NCBI GenBank assembly: GCA_022497145.1
Contig: MU385910.1
Location: forward strand, 62,001 to 126,000
DNA: 64,000 bases
DNA from: Rostrohypoxylon terebratum
Taxonomy: Eukaryota; Ascomycota; Sordariomycetes; Xylariales; Hypoxylaceae
Direction of reading: 5' to 3'
A model generated the notes under the pieces. That model saw nothing but the letters and a program-made list of their open reading frames with translations, searched no databases and was not told the DNA's origin. Of this stretch, positions 12,371 through 24,316 are shown piece by piece (within the stretch, counting starts at the first letter, position 1; each line of letters starts with the position of its first letter). Made by a program: the position numbers and the translations under genes.

Positions 12371-13319
12371 ATGTTTGACTTTCATTAGCTTCCCACCTAT
12401 AAGAGCCTGTTTATTTGACATGGACGGTCTTCTGCTCGATACAGAAGATCTTTACACCCTGTGCATCAACCTTATCCTTGAGAAGTATGGGAAGACATCA
12501 CTTCCCTGGTCTATTAAAGCGAGGTTGCAGGGACGGCCCGGCCCTGAAGCGAACGCCCTATTTCATGAATGGGCCAAGCTGCCTGTCTCGGATTCCGATT
12601 ACCTTGCCGAGTTGACTGCCCTACAGAAGAAACATTTCCCTTCAGCTAGGCCATTGCCAGGCGTCGAAAAATTACTGAGCGATTTGGGGAGAACGAGATG
12701 GTGGGACATCAAAGACCAGAGCGGCGTCAGGAACGGGGGAAAGGGCGGCAGCGTTGGCCACAAGGCGCAAAGAGTCCATATTGCGCTAGCGACAAGTAGC
12801 ACGTCAGCCAATTTCTCCGTCAAAACTTCAAACTGGACCGAATTGTTCTCCGTGTTCGAGTCTCATAGAAGAGTCCTGGGCGACGACAAGCGCATTCAGC
12901 CAGGTCGCGGCAAACCGCTCCCAGATATCTATCTATTGGCACTGAAGACGATCAACGACAGCCTTGGGGAGGGAGAGGAACCAATCACCCCTGAGGAATG
13001 CTTAGTTTTCGAAGACAGCGTCCCGGGTGTTGAAGCTGGTCGACGTGCGGGTATGAGAGTTGTCTGGTGCCCTCACCCGATGCTAAAGAAAGAATACGAA
13101 GGCCGAGAACCCGAGATTCTAGCCGGACGTATGGGCGAAGCAGGTCAAATTGACGTGCATCAGTTAGGAGAGATTGGCGACGGATGGGCCGATTACTTCC
13201 CTGATCTGACGGATTTCCCATATGGTAAATATGGAATGGTAATCCCATCTGCCGAGGCGGAACTGGATGAGTCTATGCAGGAAAACACTGAAGCCGGAAT
13301 CGCCACGAAAGCTGCTTAG
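12371..13319 (+). CDS. HAD-superfamily phosphatase, 5' end disrupted
   Basis: From 12372 to the stop the frame encodes a haloacid-dehalogenase hydrolase of the Gpp/Dog/pseudouridine-phosphatase type. Motif I is DMDG (nucleophile Asp in LFDMDGLLLDTED), motif II ATSS, motif III the Lys in GRGKPLPDIY, and motif IV the acidic LVFEDSVPGVEAGRRAGMRVVW. These enzymes remove phosphate from small sugar or nucleoside phosphates in the cytosol. The oddity is the start: the frame has no ATG before motif I and an in-frame stop at 12369-12371. The ATG at 12371 is one base out of frame and hits a stop after five codons. A single extra base between 12371 and 12390 would explain this, as would an upstream exon I could not find. 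An insert of about 25 residues rich in G/K lies between the cap region and motif II. Family call is firm; the gene model is not. Confidence 0.75.
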
Positions 13320-13530
13320 AGCATCCAAGACAGCAGCTACCGGGATGCAGACGAATAGAACCTAGAGTATAAACTCATAAAAGATAGATAGAAGCAGCTC
13401 AGGTTTTTACTTACCTAGCTCTCATACTGTAACTCCAAGGACCAACCGCATCCTTTATCTGCTTTAATATGCTAGGAGATGTGTACACCGTTGAACACGA
13501 TAAACAGCCCAGGTCTAGCCTTTCAATAAA

Positions 13531-15032
13531 TCAATAAATATCCCATAGGCTGATCTTTCCGTCTTTGCTACCAGCCGCTAGCCAATGAGCTTCCTTTGCC
13601 ATCTTTATACGCCGATCCTTAACACTCAGTTGGCCTGGTTGTTTAGGCAACGCTGTAATCTGAGTTAAACCCTCGTTTCCTAGGATGTCCAAAGTGTCTG
13701 CTCCGCTTTTTGGATTCTCGTGGGTCTCTTCATCCCGAATGCTTGATTTCACAGGGTCTGGGGGTTTTTCATTTGTCAGTACGGCAAATGCAACCGTATA
13801 GCAGCCGACATCGTGCCATTTCAATACCGCTAGCTCCGACATCGTCTTTACTGAATAGACACGAACTTTGGAGTCCCATCCTGCTGTCGCAAAAATCTTG
13901 CCGTCGGATCGGATACGAAGGCTCTGTTGTCCTGAGTGCTTAGTGTTGACAGTCTTCAACGGTTGTGTTTCGATATCTGGGTTTATTGGCTTAGGAGGTA
14001 AAGTAGAACTTGGTCTTAGTGAAAAGGAAGTAGTGAGTAACGACGGATTAAGACCCTTAGCTGTTTTGCTGCTTGCTGGTCTTGCGCCTTGTGGCTCCTT
14101 AGACGACGAGACAGTGGCAAGAATCGGGTGTTTCGCGATGACGGCATCGGCACCGGAAGTTAAAAAATATCTTTCATCGGGGTCCACATCCAGTGAGAGC
14201 ACCGGCTGACTATGCGTTTGTGCTCTATATAGGATGACCCACGTCTCACCCCCTCTGAGTTGTGCTAGGACTGCGAGTCCGGATTCATAAGCAGCAACAA
14301 GGGTAAGATATCCTTCGTGCCAGAACAGACGTAACGACATAACCATACCCTTGTTCTCCGTCTTGCTTCCCAAATTAGCAGTATGTTGCCGGTTTTGACT
14401 AGGAAGTTGGAAAATATCCACCTACATAGTTGTGTGAGACATATGAATACCTCCTAGGATAAGCTTGATACTTACAGCTTCAGACTCCAGCGTGTTCGGA
14501 ACCGCAACAAGGAGGTCATCCTGAGTGGTATGCGCTTTCGGAGGACAACACGCAAAGGAACAAAAGTTCAAGGCATTTACTTCAAGTATGTATAAGATCC
14601 ACGGCTGAGATCGTTCAGGTGTGGACTCGTCAAGTGGAAGAGCGGTACTCAGTGTGGTCTCATCTTGACGACCTAGTTTCCATACGACTAGCCGATTGTC
14701 TCTACCATGTCTGAGATATTTCTCTCAGCTATCTGATAGCCTCTCAAAAAAATCAGGTCGAAACGAAAGCAGTGGAGAGCAAATATTGTGAAATGAGACT
14801 CAACCTACGTAATTATTTTGTCATCTCCCCAGTCGGAGATTCCGAGGATGGCATTTGTGTGAGCTTGCCAGACAGCTTTAGGACGCATGATGATCAAGTC
14901 CCAAAGTATTACGAAGCCGTCAGCATCGCCAGATGCCAGTCTCTGGTTGCCCCTAATGAATGCGGTGACATGTACCTGAGCACGATGACCTCGGAGGATC
15001 GACTTAGGCTGCACAGGTTGATGCTGAGACAT
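13531..15032 (-). CDS. ASA1: ASTRA-associated WD40 protein ASA1
   Basis: Three exons (15032-14809, 14710-14476, 14421-13531) give 449 aa. The N terminus, PKSILRGHRAQVHVTAFIRGNQRLASGDADGFVILWDL, is the first WD40 blade. It continues with WQAHTNAILGISDWGDDKIITHGRDNRLVVWKL, and the protein ends with HWLAAGSKDGKISLWDIY, closing a seven-bladed propeller. The sequence matches the fungal ASA1 family, homologous to human GNB1L. ASA1 belongs to the ASTRA complex (Tra1, Tti1/2, Rvb1/2), which helps assembly of PIKK kinases and chromatin complexes. A long low-complexity insertion between blades (about residues 255-300) is usual in filamentous fungi. The gene is convergent with the HAD gene, with about 210 bases between stops. 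Confidence 0.88.
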
Positions 15033-15736
15033 ATCTATTTTGTTAACGGAAGTTGGCTTTCAAGAATATGAACCCTTGAGACACGTATGAAATAGAAAGA
15101 GTTATATCTTTATCATTATTTCTCTTCTTTGTACGCCATCGCTTATGCGATGTATACGAGAACAGAGGTCTGTTAAGCGATGGTTAGGTACTCATTCAGT
15201 GTTCTGCGTCTGCTTCAGTGTTTCCGGCATAAAATATGGAATGTTTATGAAATGTCGACAATAATAGAGAAGACGAACGCTTGTAAAATAAGCTTAAGCT
15301 TAGGCTTAGGCCGAGAAGTGAGGTTGTGCAGTGCAACTGAGCCGCATCGATGGATCAATGGTGTTTATGTGTGAATGGGTTATTAATGGTGTTTTAGCGT
15401 TGGAATTTTCCAAGACCATTTGGGCAGATTCCGTCCTAGGTTAGGATCTAGGACCTAGGTAATATCCATGGATTGGATAGCGTACCAGCGTACCTACCTA
15501 GTAGGTGCAATATTAGAGCACTTTACGAAGTAACTTCCAGTTAATTTAACCTAATTTGTAATGGATATTTTTACTAGTAATAGTGCATGGATGATCTGTA
15601 GGTATCACCTGGCACACACAACCTTATGTTTTCTCCAACAAATTCCATCCGAGGTTCATGGTACTAGTACTAGGTAGGACCTGGCTGCCTGGTAGGTACG
15701 TTATTAATAATACTGCTAATGGGCTATTTTCCTCTA
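15033..15736. other. intergenic, ASA1 upstream region
   Basis: About 700 AT-rich bases upstream of ASA1. They contain a compound copy of the CCTAGG palindromic repeat (15435-15460) and TACCTACCTAGTAGGT at about 15490. No gene was seen. Confidence 0.5.
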
Positions 15737-16107
15737 CCGCCTTTTCTTGAATATTTGGCCGCTTGGCGGTCCCACTGTTTTCTACACTAAACCATTTTAA
15801 TGGATCTGTTACTAGGATAATATTAATGATACATTACTTTCTTAATTTTTTCCAAACTCTAAATAATTAATAAAAAATAAAATAAGTTTATAAAAGGTAC
15901 GACGAGTTCTTGCTGTATATATTATTATAGTTTCTAAAATTTTTAGAATTTATCGAGATTTACCGTTATTAAAAACGTGGAAAACATTTCTATTTTGATA
16001 GAAAAATTACTAAAGCCTCGTGCCGAATAAGGTATAGCGTCACAGGATTGGGTCTAGCGTAGAAAGAAGTGGGACTACCAAGCGGCCAAATATCCAAGAA
16101 AAGGCGG
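15737..16107. mobile_element. MITE-like element with 57-bp terminal inverted repeats
   Basis: Bases 15737-15793 and the reverse complement of 16051-16107 match at 50 of 57 positions by direct reading; both ends begin CCGCCTTTTCTTG. The 371-bp unit is flanked on each side by TA (15735-15736 and 16108-16109), the target duplication typical of Tc1/mariner-type transposons. The interior is AT-rich and has no open frame of meaningful size, so the element is non-autonomous. Within the TIR, GGCCGCTTGG is perfectly conserved on both sides. Mismatches between the arms are mainly transitions, as expected from ageing. I cannot tell which autonomous family mobilised it. Confidence 0.82.
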
Positions 16108-19100
16108 TATTAGCATCTACATTTATATAATACCTAACGTCATATACCCGAACCCACGCAAGATCGAAAGTTAATTACATGACTGGCGTCTAATCTGATT
16201 CGAAAGGTGCATGAGGTGTACTTGAAATTAGCAAGGTAGGTAGTCACTCATGCAGGCTGATGGCTTCATCGCCGAATCTTGAGACTCTGAGTTCTACAGC
16301 GCCTTTCGTAGACCCTCGGGTGGCGTCGTCCAATGAAGCAATACAACAATGATAATAGGACGACAGGACCCGCCTGCAACACTTCTCCGCTTGATAAGTT
16401 ACGTTACTCGTTAAATAGAATTACGACTCGCACGACTCGCCGTCCCCCAAAAGAGTACAGACGCAGCTTGTGATAGGGAGATACCCAATGACGGTTTGCA
16501 TATATATCCTCCTTCATGTACAGAGTAATACCATGCTAGATGCAAGCAGCTACCCGCACCAAGAAACACATGGCATTTGTCGAAAGTTCTCCTTACCGGG
16601 TCCGACTTTTCACGAACCGGGTCGAAAATTTGGCCTCTTTAATATCGCTTCCATCTCGGTGATACCCTCATTGGCCAAGTCATCTCGCCTTCTTGCTGGG
16701 ACCCCTCGATCGCCTTCAATCTAAAGCACGTGTCCTACGTGCCCTCACGTTTCTAACGGATCATCTGACATTATCTGCATTGCTTCATGCCCTCAGCTTA
16801 GCCATTGGAAATCCAGATCGGCTCTTCTCTCGGATATGCTGTGGATTAGGACATTTGGCTTCCAAGCCTACTACTATGTATGTATGTACGATTATCAGAT
16901 TGGCAGATATCAAAACATTCATACAGCCAAATCCTTACCTAAAATTTGAATGGCCAAGAGATTGGTAAGTCCTAGGACCCGGGACCTAGGACCTACATAG
17001 GTATTGTATAATACAATATTACCTACTAGGCACCAAGGAGGTAAAGGTAGGTAGTGCTTAGTACTTACGAGTTCTCGGTCTCCGTTGAAACCGGCGAGGA
17101 AGCAACTTGATCGACAGCATTAGTCCATAGGTGCCTACCTAACCATATCCATCTGGCATCCATGATTTCGCTCAGACCGGATGACAGGGGGCTTCGCTTC
17201 TCTGCCGAGATCGAGCGCACTGCGGGCCAATGTTGGTTGAAACGAAAAATCATCCCATTCAAACGTCGGCGAAACAATTGTCTGTACCTATTCGCGTCCC
17301 GTACCCCAATTATGACATACATGTCGAGGACGCCTCTCTATTTATAATATACAAACATCATGCACACGCGCACATATGCTGCGCACATACATACATAGTA
17401 CCTAGTATGCTACATAGTATGAGATGACATCTCAACTCATCCAATTATGTGCGATGATAACTGATCCATGGATCTTTCTGCAGATATTTCTTGTTTACTA
17501 CGTGCACTGTTAGAACTTAGCAGCCCTGCTAGTTACCTACCAGCCTACCTACTGCGTATGTATAGTAGGCATCCATACAGCATACCTACTAGGTAGGTAC
17601 ATTAAGTTACCACAAGGTTATTAGGCACCAAGAAGGTTGGCGGAGTTTAGATGGTAATGGTGAGACGATCAAACAGGACCAAAGCTTTATAGCCACCATA
17701 CAACCTCAGAGAAGGCCGTATCTTAGTGTTCTTCATGACAGTATAATATTCGAAAGAAGTAGATCTTCAACCGGTATATTTATTTTTGGAACCCTTCATG
17801 TCTCTGTACACGTCAGTGGTTTGACGTTTATCCATATGGCATAGGTACTAGGTAGATATATCTATCACATACCGTGTGCTGTAAGTGTAGGTAAATTTCT
17901 ATCCCCGTATAATTTACGCCTGCATACCTAGAAGCTTGGCAGGGTCTCGATTTTTAACCCACTGGGTACCTATACCTGTCTACTACCACTACTAGGTAAC
18001 AACTAGTCGCTCGCGTATTTTCTTCTTCTTCCTCCTCCTCTTCGCTCGTGCGTTTTTTAACTGCGCGGCGTTTCTAGTTCTGGTTCCATTATGTTATGTA
18101 TGCACCTGGTAAGATATCCGCTGGAAAGACCCCTTAGAACTTCTCGGCGCGCCTCTAAGCTCCTGGAAGCAACTTAAGCCGAAGCACATCTCTAACAAGA
18201 GATACTCGTCACGGAGAGCGGGATGCTACCATGATACTGGGGCTGTGGGGACACATTAGACACTAAAAAAGGCACGAATCGTGGAAAGCAGTCGGTTTTG
18301 ATCAAGATGGTTGGTCAGTTACCCCCTAGTCGGATCTGCGCCAGCTTTGGCTGTCACTAACAAGGTCCAGAAGACAAAATCGAGACAGGGGGGGCAACGT
18401 TTTGGTATTGAAGGGGATCTCACGCCAAAAGCTACCCCTGTAATTATCCATGGATGTTGACTGATGATTTGATCACCGATCAGTTCCGAAGCCTTCTTGT
18501 CTTCTTGTACGAAAGCGAGATGTACGTTCCGTGTTATTTCTAGAAAGCGTTTCAAGGCAAAAGGAAACCCAGAAAAAAAAGGGAAAAAAAATAAAATAAA
18601 AACAAAATAAAAACAAAATAATTGGAGTCTCTCTCTCTCTCTCACTCTTACTCTGTCTCTGTCTCTGTCTCGCTATCTTCCTTGCCTCTCTACAATTTTA
18701 CTGTTTTCTTGGGAGACAAACGAGTCTTACTTGAATTATCGGATAGATGTTCATATTCACATCCACATCCACATCGGATGACCTCGACCATACAAATTAC
18801 TACTACTGTTAGATCTATTAGACCTGTTAGATACCTATCAGATATCTCGCATCTGCCTACCCCTAGTAGATGCCTGATTTGAGTTATCCATACTTCATAC
18901 GTCTTCATCCTTTCTTCTTATCGACTATGTACCTATCCGACTACTAGGTCCGAACACGAACGTAACCGCAATCGTCGACTAGGGCCTTGAAGATAGGTGC
19001 CATTTGATATACTTTACATCAACCAGATTGGGAGCCGTTTGGAACAGGTTCAGGTGGAAGTCCAAGGTTCAAGGTTGTGCCTTTTTTTTGTTATCATTGC

Positions 19101-20281
19101 GCCTCCCCCTCCTACAAACTTTATCAAGATCGCTACGAGTAGGTACGTATATACATCCCTGGATCTATTACTTTTATTACTTTAATACTTGAAGCTTAAT
19201 ATGTAGGAAGCAACCTTGGCCCTGAAAGACTGAGGCAGCGTTACTTCCAAAGTCTACTCCTCCTCCTTTACCGCCTCTCTATTTCTAACATCCTTCTATA
19301 AACCTTAATATTGGAGTAACCACATGCAGATACATATGTATCCATACGTGTGTCTATTTTTCCAAGTATGAGGTATATTTGTATATATGTATGATATATA
19401 CATATATGTACTTCGTCTCAACTTTCCTTTTCCTCTATTCGCTCAACCGTACACAACTACGACTACACACTCGAGTGTCGAGGCTAATCCGATCTAGACC
19501 AGTTGGAAATCAGAGAAGAGACGAACAGCACCAAAGATAAGGAAAAGGGCGTAAAAAGGAAAGAGAGGAAGAAAAAGAAAAAGAAGAAGAACCTGGGAAC
19601 TCATCACGAATATCTGACTTCCTATTCCCAACCTTGAAATTGGCACGACACACAAAACTATTCGCAACGCTACACCACAACTTCGCCTAATAGAGAGCCT
19701 CCAATCAGCTGCCACCCGTCTCGATCAAACCCCGAGACATTTGGTACGCGTACCGATATACCAAGATCCTGTGCCTGAGCTTCACTCTGGAGAGTATACC
19801 TACCTCCTACATAGGACCTAGGACCTAGGACCTAGGTAGGCAAGCAATCGTGGCCACATACGTACAGCAGCCCCCATACAGGCTGTACCGAAGGATCCCG
19901 AAGCGTTCGACAGGTCATAGAGCCTATCAATCCCACTTCCCCCACCATCCGTATCTCGTCCTCGACAATACTCGCCTAACAACCCTTCAAGTACCTATAG
20001 GTAGACAGTGCATTCATTGATCTTCATCAACGGGTCTGTATAGTAGCAACAGGGACAGTGCTGGCTTGATAAGTTGCAGAAGATAATACTCGGCCACCAC
20101 CTTCATTTGGAGCCCCAGGTCCCAAGAGAGCCGCGGTGTACCATATCATTCTCGTCAATCCGTCCCGTCTAAGCTACCTCGTGTGTACGGGGGCTTATCT
20201 ACCGTAATCCTGGCGGCTTACGACGTCGCCCCCTCGAATATCCTCGTAGCGGGCTACCCATTTGGCGCCTCTGCGCCATTG
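16108..20281. other. 4.2-kb gene-free region upstream of the Zn2Cys6 regulator
   Basis: No convincing coding frame, tRNA or transposon gene was found. Contents: copies of the CCTAGG palindromic repeat at about 16971-16992 and 19812-19840 (the latter three units in tandem); a pyrimidine tract of CT/TCTG repeats at about 18627-18675 preceded by an A/T-rich stretch; and alternating AT-rich sequence around 19321-19420. The last 1-2 kb probably include the promoter and a long 5' leader of the regulator at 20282. Confidence 0.5.
18627..18675. repeat. CT-rich microsatellite
   Basis: Bases 18627-18675 are almost only pyrimidines, first (CT)n then repeats of CTCTGT, directly after a stretch of A/T homopolymers (18570-18620). 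Pyrimidine tracts like this are common in promoters and leaders of highly regulated fungal genes; here it lies 1.6 kb upstream of the Zn2Cys6 regulator start. Confidence 0.7.
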
Positions 20282-22753
20282 ATGCACCACTATGCCGAGC
20301 AGTCTTTACCACCGTATACCGTCAACAGCGGCTTTCCGAGCGACCGATTTTGTTCCCCTAATCCCAAGCGCCGGAGACTCTCTAGTCCTGATTCGCCAAT
20401 CCCGAAGAGGAGCGCTTCGGCCAAATCCGGCAAGGCCGCCGATATGACTTCTTCAGATGCCGTACCCGCCAAGAGTAGGAGGGTTAGGACAGGTTGCTTG
20501 ACCTGTAGAGAAAGACACCTCAAATGCGACGAGGGCACACCAGATTGTTTAAATTGTCGGAAGAGCAATAGGGAGTGTAAACGAGGCGTGCGACTGAATT
20601 TCATCGATATGACTTGCAAAGAGCCACCTTATATACCTACAACAGAAGAGTGGGCGGGTATGTTCCCCCTTGTACGGGAATCCGGTAGGCCGTGTTAAAA
20701 GTTAACATTCAATCCAGTGCAGTTTCAAGACGAGTCTCGAATGATTGCGTCAGAGTACCAAGGGGGTTTGGGGAGATACCGAGATGTCACCCCGCCACGA
20801 GAAGCCGAGCTTCACTCTACACCTCGACAACAACCACCTGTTATTGACAATGTGGAATCGCAAAGTAGGGTCGAAAGTAGGTCTGTGGCGATGATGTCGG
20901 CGACCCAGTCAATCTACTACAGAGAACGAGGCCAGGCGCATCTAGGTCTATTCGGGGATGGCCAGCTGCAGTCGCGGAAGAGCAGCGACGCTTCTTTCAT
21001 GGCACCCTCTGGCTCTGCCCATCCAACAGGATATGGCAATATCATATCAGATACATTTGCGGCCGTTAAAAGCGAGCTAAACAGAACATCGTCCCACAAT
21101 GGGTACCAGAGTAGCGATGTGTCGACTGCAAATTCTGTGGCCGGCTTCACTGGCGTCGGCCCGCCTTCCACCTTTCGAGGTTCCGGGGATAGTAATGTGG
21201 AGGCGGATGTTGATGCTGGTTTGATGACACCTTCTAGTGAAAAATCTGGAGAGCGAGAATATCTCAATTCCCCAGAAGAATTACGGTTCATGCAGGTTTT
21301 TGTCTCCGAAGTAGGTGTATGGATGGACAGCCTTGATAAGGAAAAGCATTTCTCCCGCCTGATCCCGTACCATGCGCTTAAATGTCCGATGCTCTTGAAT
21401 GCGCTTCTTGCGTGTGGAGTTAAGCATCTGACCCTCACGCAGCAGTATAAGGATGACAAAGCCCTCTTCTATTACGATACGGCAACAACACAACTTCTGC
21501 GTAGCCTGCAGAATCCGGAACGCAATACTGCAGAATGCGCAGCTACGGCTGTGGTGCTGAATGTGTATGAGATCATGAGTGAGAAGCCGACACAGCGCAT
21601 GAGCCACATCGCTGGTGCGCGCGCGCTCATTCGCGAATGTGGATGGAATGCGAGGAGCGAGGGTTTAGGCGCCGCCTGCTTCTGGCTAAACGTGGGCATG
21701 GAACTTCTGTCGTGCCTAGCATTCAACTGGCAGACTGCGTGGGAGCCAGATCAATGGGGGGTCGATATGGACTTCAGCACCGAGACAGACACTGGAAACG
21801 AGGAGATTTGGGTCCATCGCATTTTTTATGTTGTGGCCAAGATCGCCAATTTTCGCGCCAGCATCCCCAAATTTCAAGAACCCAGTCCCCGCGATGAACA
21901 GGTTCGACTGCAGGCGAGATATGCGGAATGGCAGCGCCTGAAGAATATGTGCGACAACTGGAACAATTCGTGCCCTCGCCCCATGCACCCGTTCGGCTAC
22001 TTGTACCCTTCTCAGCAAACAGGCGCCGATAAATCAATGTTCCCAAACGTTTGGTATGTCATGTCGACTCCGCCCCCCCTTATCTTCGTCGTCGGCGACT
22101 AATAATCATCAAGGCTCATAAAGCGCGCTGCCATTGTCGGCAGGCTTTATTACCATACAGCCCAGTGTCTGCTTGCGCAAATCAACCCCGTTCTGCTTAA
22201 GGATTCCGAAGAGGCGCGCAGCGTTCAGCAGCATCATGCTCACCAGGTCTGCGGCATAGTAGCGCACACTAAAGACCGCGGTGTTGCCAGCGTCTCCATT
22301 CGCTCCCTGGCTATCGTGGCCGAGATTCTGACCGATCTTGCAGAGCAGCAGGAGGTAGTTGCAACACTAGAAAGGATCGATCGCGAGACAGGCTGGAAGC
22401 TCGCAGGTGTCATCCAGAATCTAAAGAAAATCTGGGGTTGGGAGAAGATGGGACAGAAAGGACTAGCGGCACAATTCTTGCCGCGAGCTAATGACGGTCA
22501 TAAGACGACGATGGGACTACCAAAGCGCCAGCAACAGATGGAGTCCACACAAACTATTCGGACGACCACACCTCCGCAACAACAAATGGCGCCCAAAACT
22601 TCCCAGTCGGGGCCTCAACAGTTAGCAGCGCCACGCCCAATGCACGTTAACCCGTTAAGTTTCGCCGATTTCAGTCTCCCAAACCATCCGTACCAGAATT
22701 GGTATGAACCGCCTAGCCGATCAAACGCTTATAATTCTCAGGGACTTCTCTGA
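20282..22753 (+). CDS. Zn2Cys6 fungal transcription factor
   Basis: Three exons (20282-20657, 20718-22053, 22114-22753) give 783 aa. The frame is open back to about 20183 but has no earlier ATG, so 20282 is chosen. The binuclear zinc cluster is complete: Cys72, 75, 82, 89, 92 and 99 with spacing 2-6-6-2-6, in RTGCLTCRERHLKCDEGTPDCLNCRKSNREC, followed by KRGVRLNFID. A basic stretch (NPKRRRLSSPDSPIPKR, residues 27-43) ahead of the cluster looks like a nuclear localisation signal. The middle (about residues 290-560) is an all-helical fungal-specific activation domain (Fungal_trans_2 type). The C terminus is Gln/Pro-rich. The cluster resembles developmental regulators such as Aspergillus OefC (from memory, unconfirmed). 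Targets are unknown. A gene-free region of about 4 kb upstream suggests complex control. Confidence 0.9.
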
Positions 22754-24316
22754 TTTGTTTGGGGAGATATCAAGGGCAAGAGAAAGGTATATTACAGCAG
22801 ATTTGTATATGTGGTTCGACAATTTAAATAGGAGCGTCAATCTAGGCAGGGGCATGAATGTTGGAATGTTGGAATGTTTGTTATTAATAGCCTCCCAACG
22901 CAGCATACGCGATGTTTATCTCCTTTATTCGGTCCCCGCTTCTCTCAGTTATATATTTTCTTCCCGGGTGGAGTACGAAACTTCACAGAGCCGATGGACG
23001 GTGCTTGAGAACCGTTTGTAGAAAAGATCAGAACAAATCGGGTCGGGTCGGAAGCTTGGCATCAGCGACGGTTACCATGCGAAGGCAGGTCTGGGCATGG
23101 ACGGGTTAAAAACATGGGGGGAGGGACACGTCTGGGGAATATGCATTCTGCAGTGTATTGAACATTATCACAGTTGTACATAAATTGCAGCAGGGGAACG
23201 ACGAACCCGCCGAACGGGATAGGTCGTTTCTTAGCAATACGTACGAAGGCTTATTCTCGTCCATGGATGGCAACGCTCCCTCCGGCTTTGCTTGCCGCTG
23301 ATGCATTGATATGATCTTTGCTTGGGTTACATTTGACTTGAACGTACGGGAGAAGGGGGTCAAATTGTGTCCCATTCGACGCCTAATGCCACTGGGACGA
23401 TCTTTCTAAGGGAGAAGAAAAGGCCGTCGCTGCTCAACCAGACCAAGCAGTGGCTGCAATGGACAGGTGATGCCAATATTCTTGGCACCATTGCGCGACT
23501 ATCATCTACCGCCGACAGCATCAACACAAGCGTATCAATTACCTCAACAAAATTCTGTATCCAAGTGATAGGCTCGCAGAGCGTTTTTCCCATGATCGTT
23601 CGAAATGACTGACGGTGAGTCTCCGGTAACATCCGTTTCTATTGGTAAGGGTTTGGGGAGATGTAAGACAATCCAGGACCCCTGGATGGATGTCACGAGT
23701 AGTTTAACCGTTAGGTCTATATTTCGAAACTCTGTATAGACTTGGAACATCGCCACGAAATGTCTACGCGATGGAAACCCTCCGTTTCTCAATACATTGT
23801 CCCGATGTCAGAAGACGCATCATTGCCTTGGAGTAGGAGTAGGAGCTCACTTACATACCTAGGTAGCCATTATGATGGAAAGGATCGGGAGATTCTGTGA
23901 GAGATTCAGTAATGTGGGAGAGACTGTACATGACCTGCAATATCTGGCCACTTATATCCGAGCTCCAACGTAGCCCTGATATATCCAAAGCAACCATACG
24001 CAATCAGGTAAGCAGGTAAGTCAGCACGAAGTGTACGCTGGATGGGAGTTGGAGTTTGCTCCGTGGAGCTTAGCCAAGTATGTAAGACAAAAAGCTACAA
24101 TATCTCGAGAAAGGGTGTGATGTTCATATTGTTTAGGGGGTACGTGAGAGATGGCTGTGCCCGGGACATGGATCACCACTCTCAATGCGCTGTCTTGGCG
24201 CTGTATAGAGGATAATGTGTCTGTCACCAGTCGACTTTGAACGGTCTACGAATCGAGAACTACACAAAAGCCAGTCAGCCCTGAATCATTCAATAATACA
24301 TGTGCTATATCTAGCC
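22754..24316. other. intergenic, regulator 3' side
   Basis: About 1.56 kb. Moderate-length open frames occur on both strands between 23106 and 23792, but none shows domain features or convincing splice continuation. A decayed gene cannot be excluded. No RNA gene was recognised. Confidence 0.4.

Noticed and set aside
23106..23792. Overlapping minus-strand frames downstream of the Zn2Cys6 gene
   Set aside because: They resemble no family, and I could not join them into a plausible spliced product. A decayed gene is possible but unsupported.
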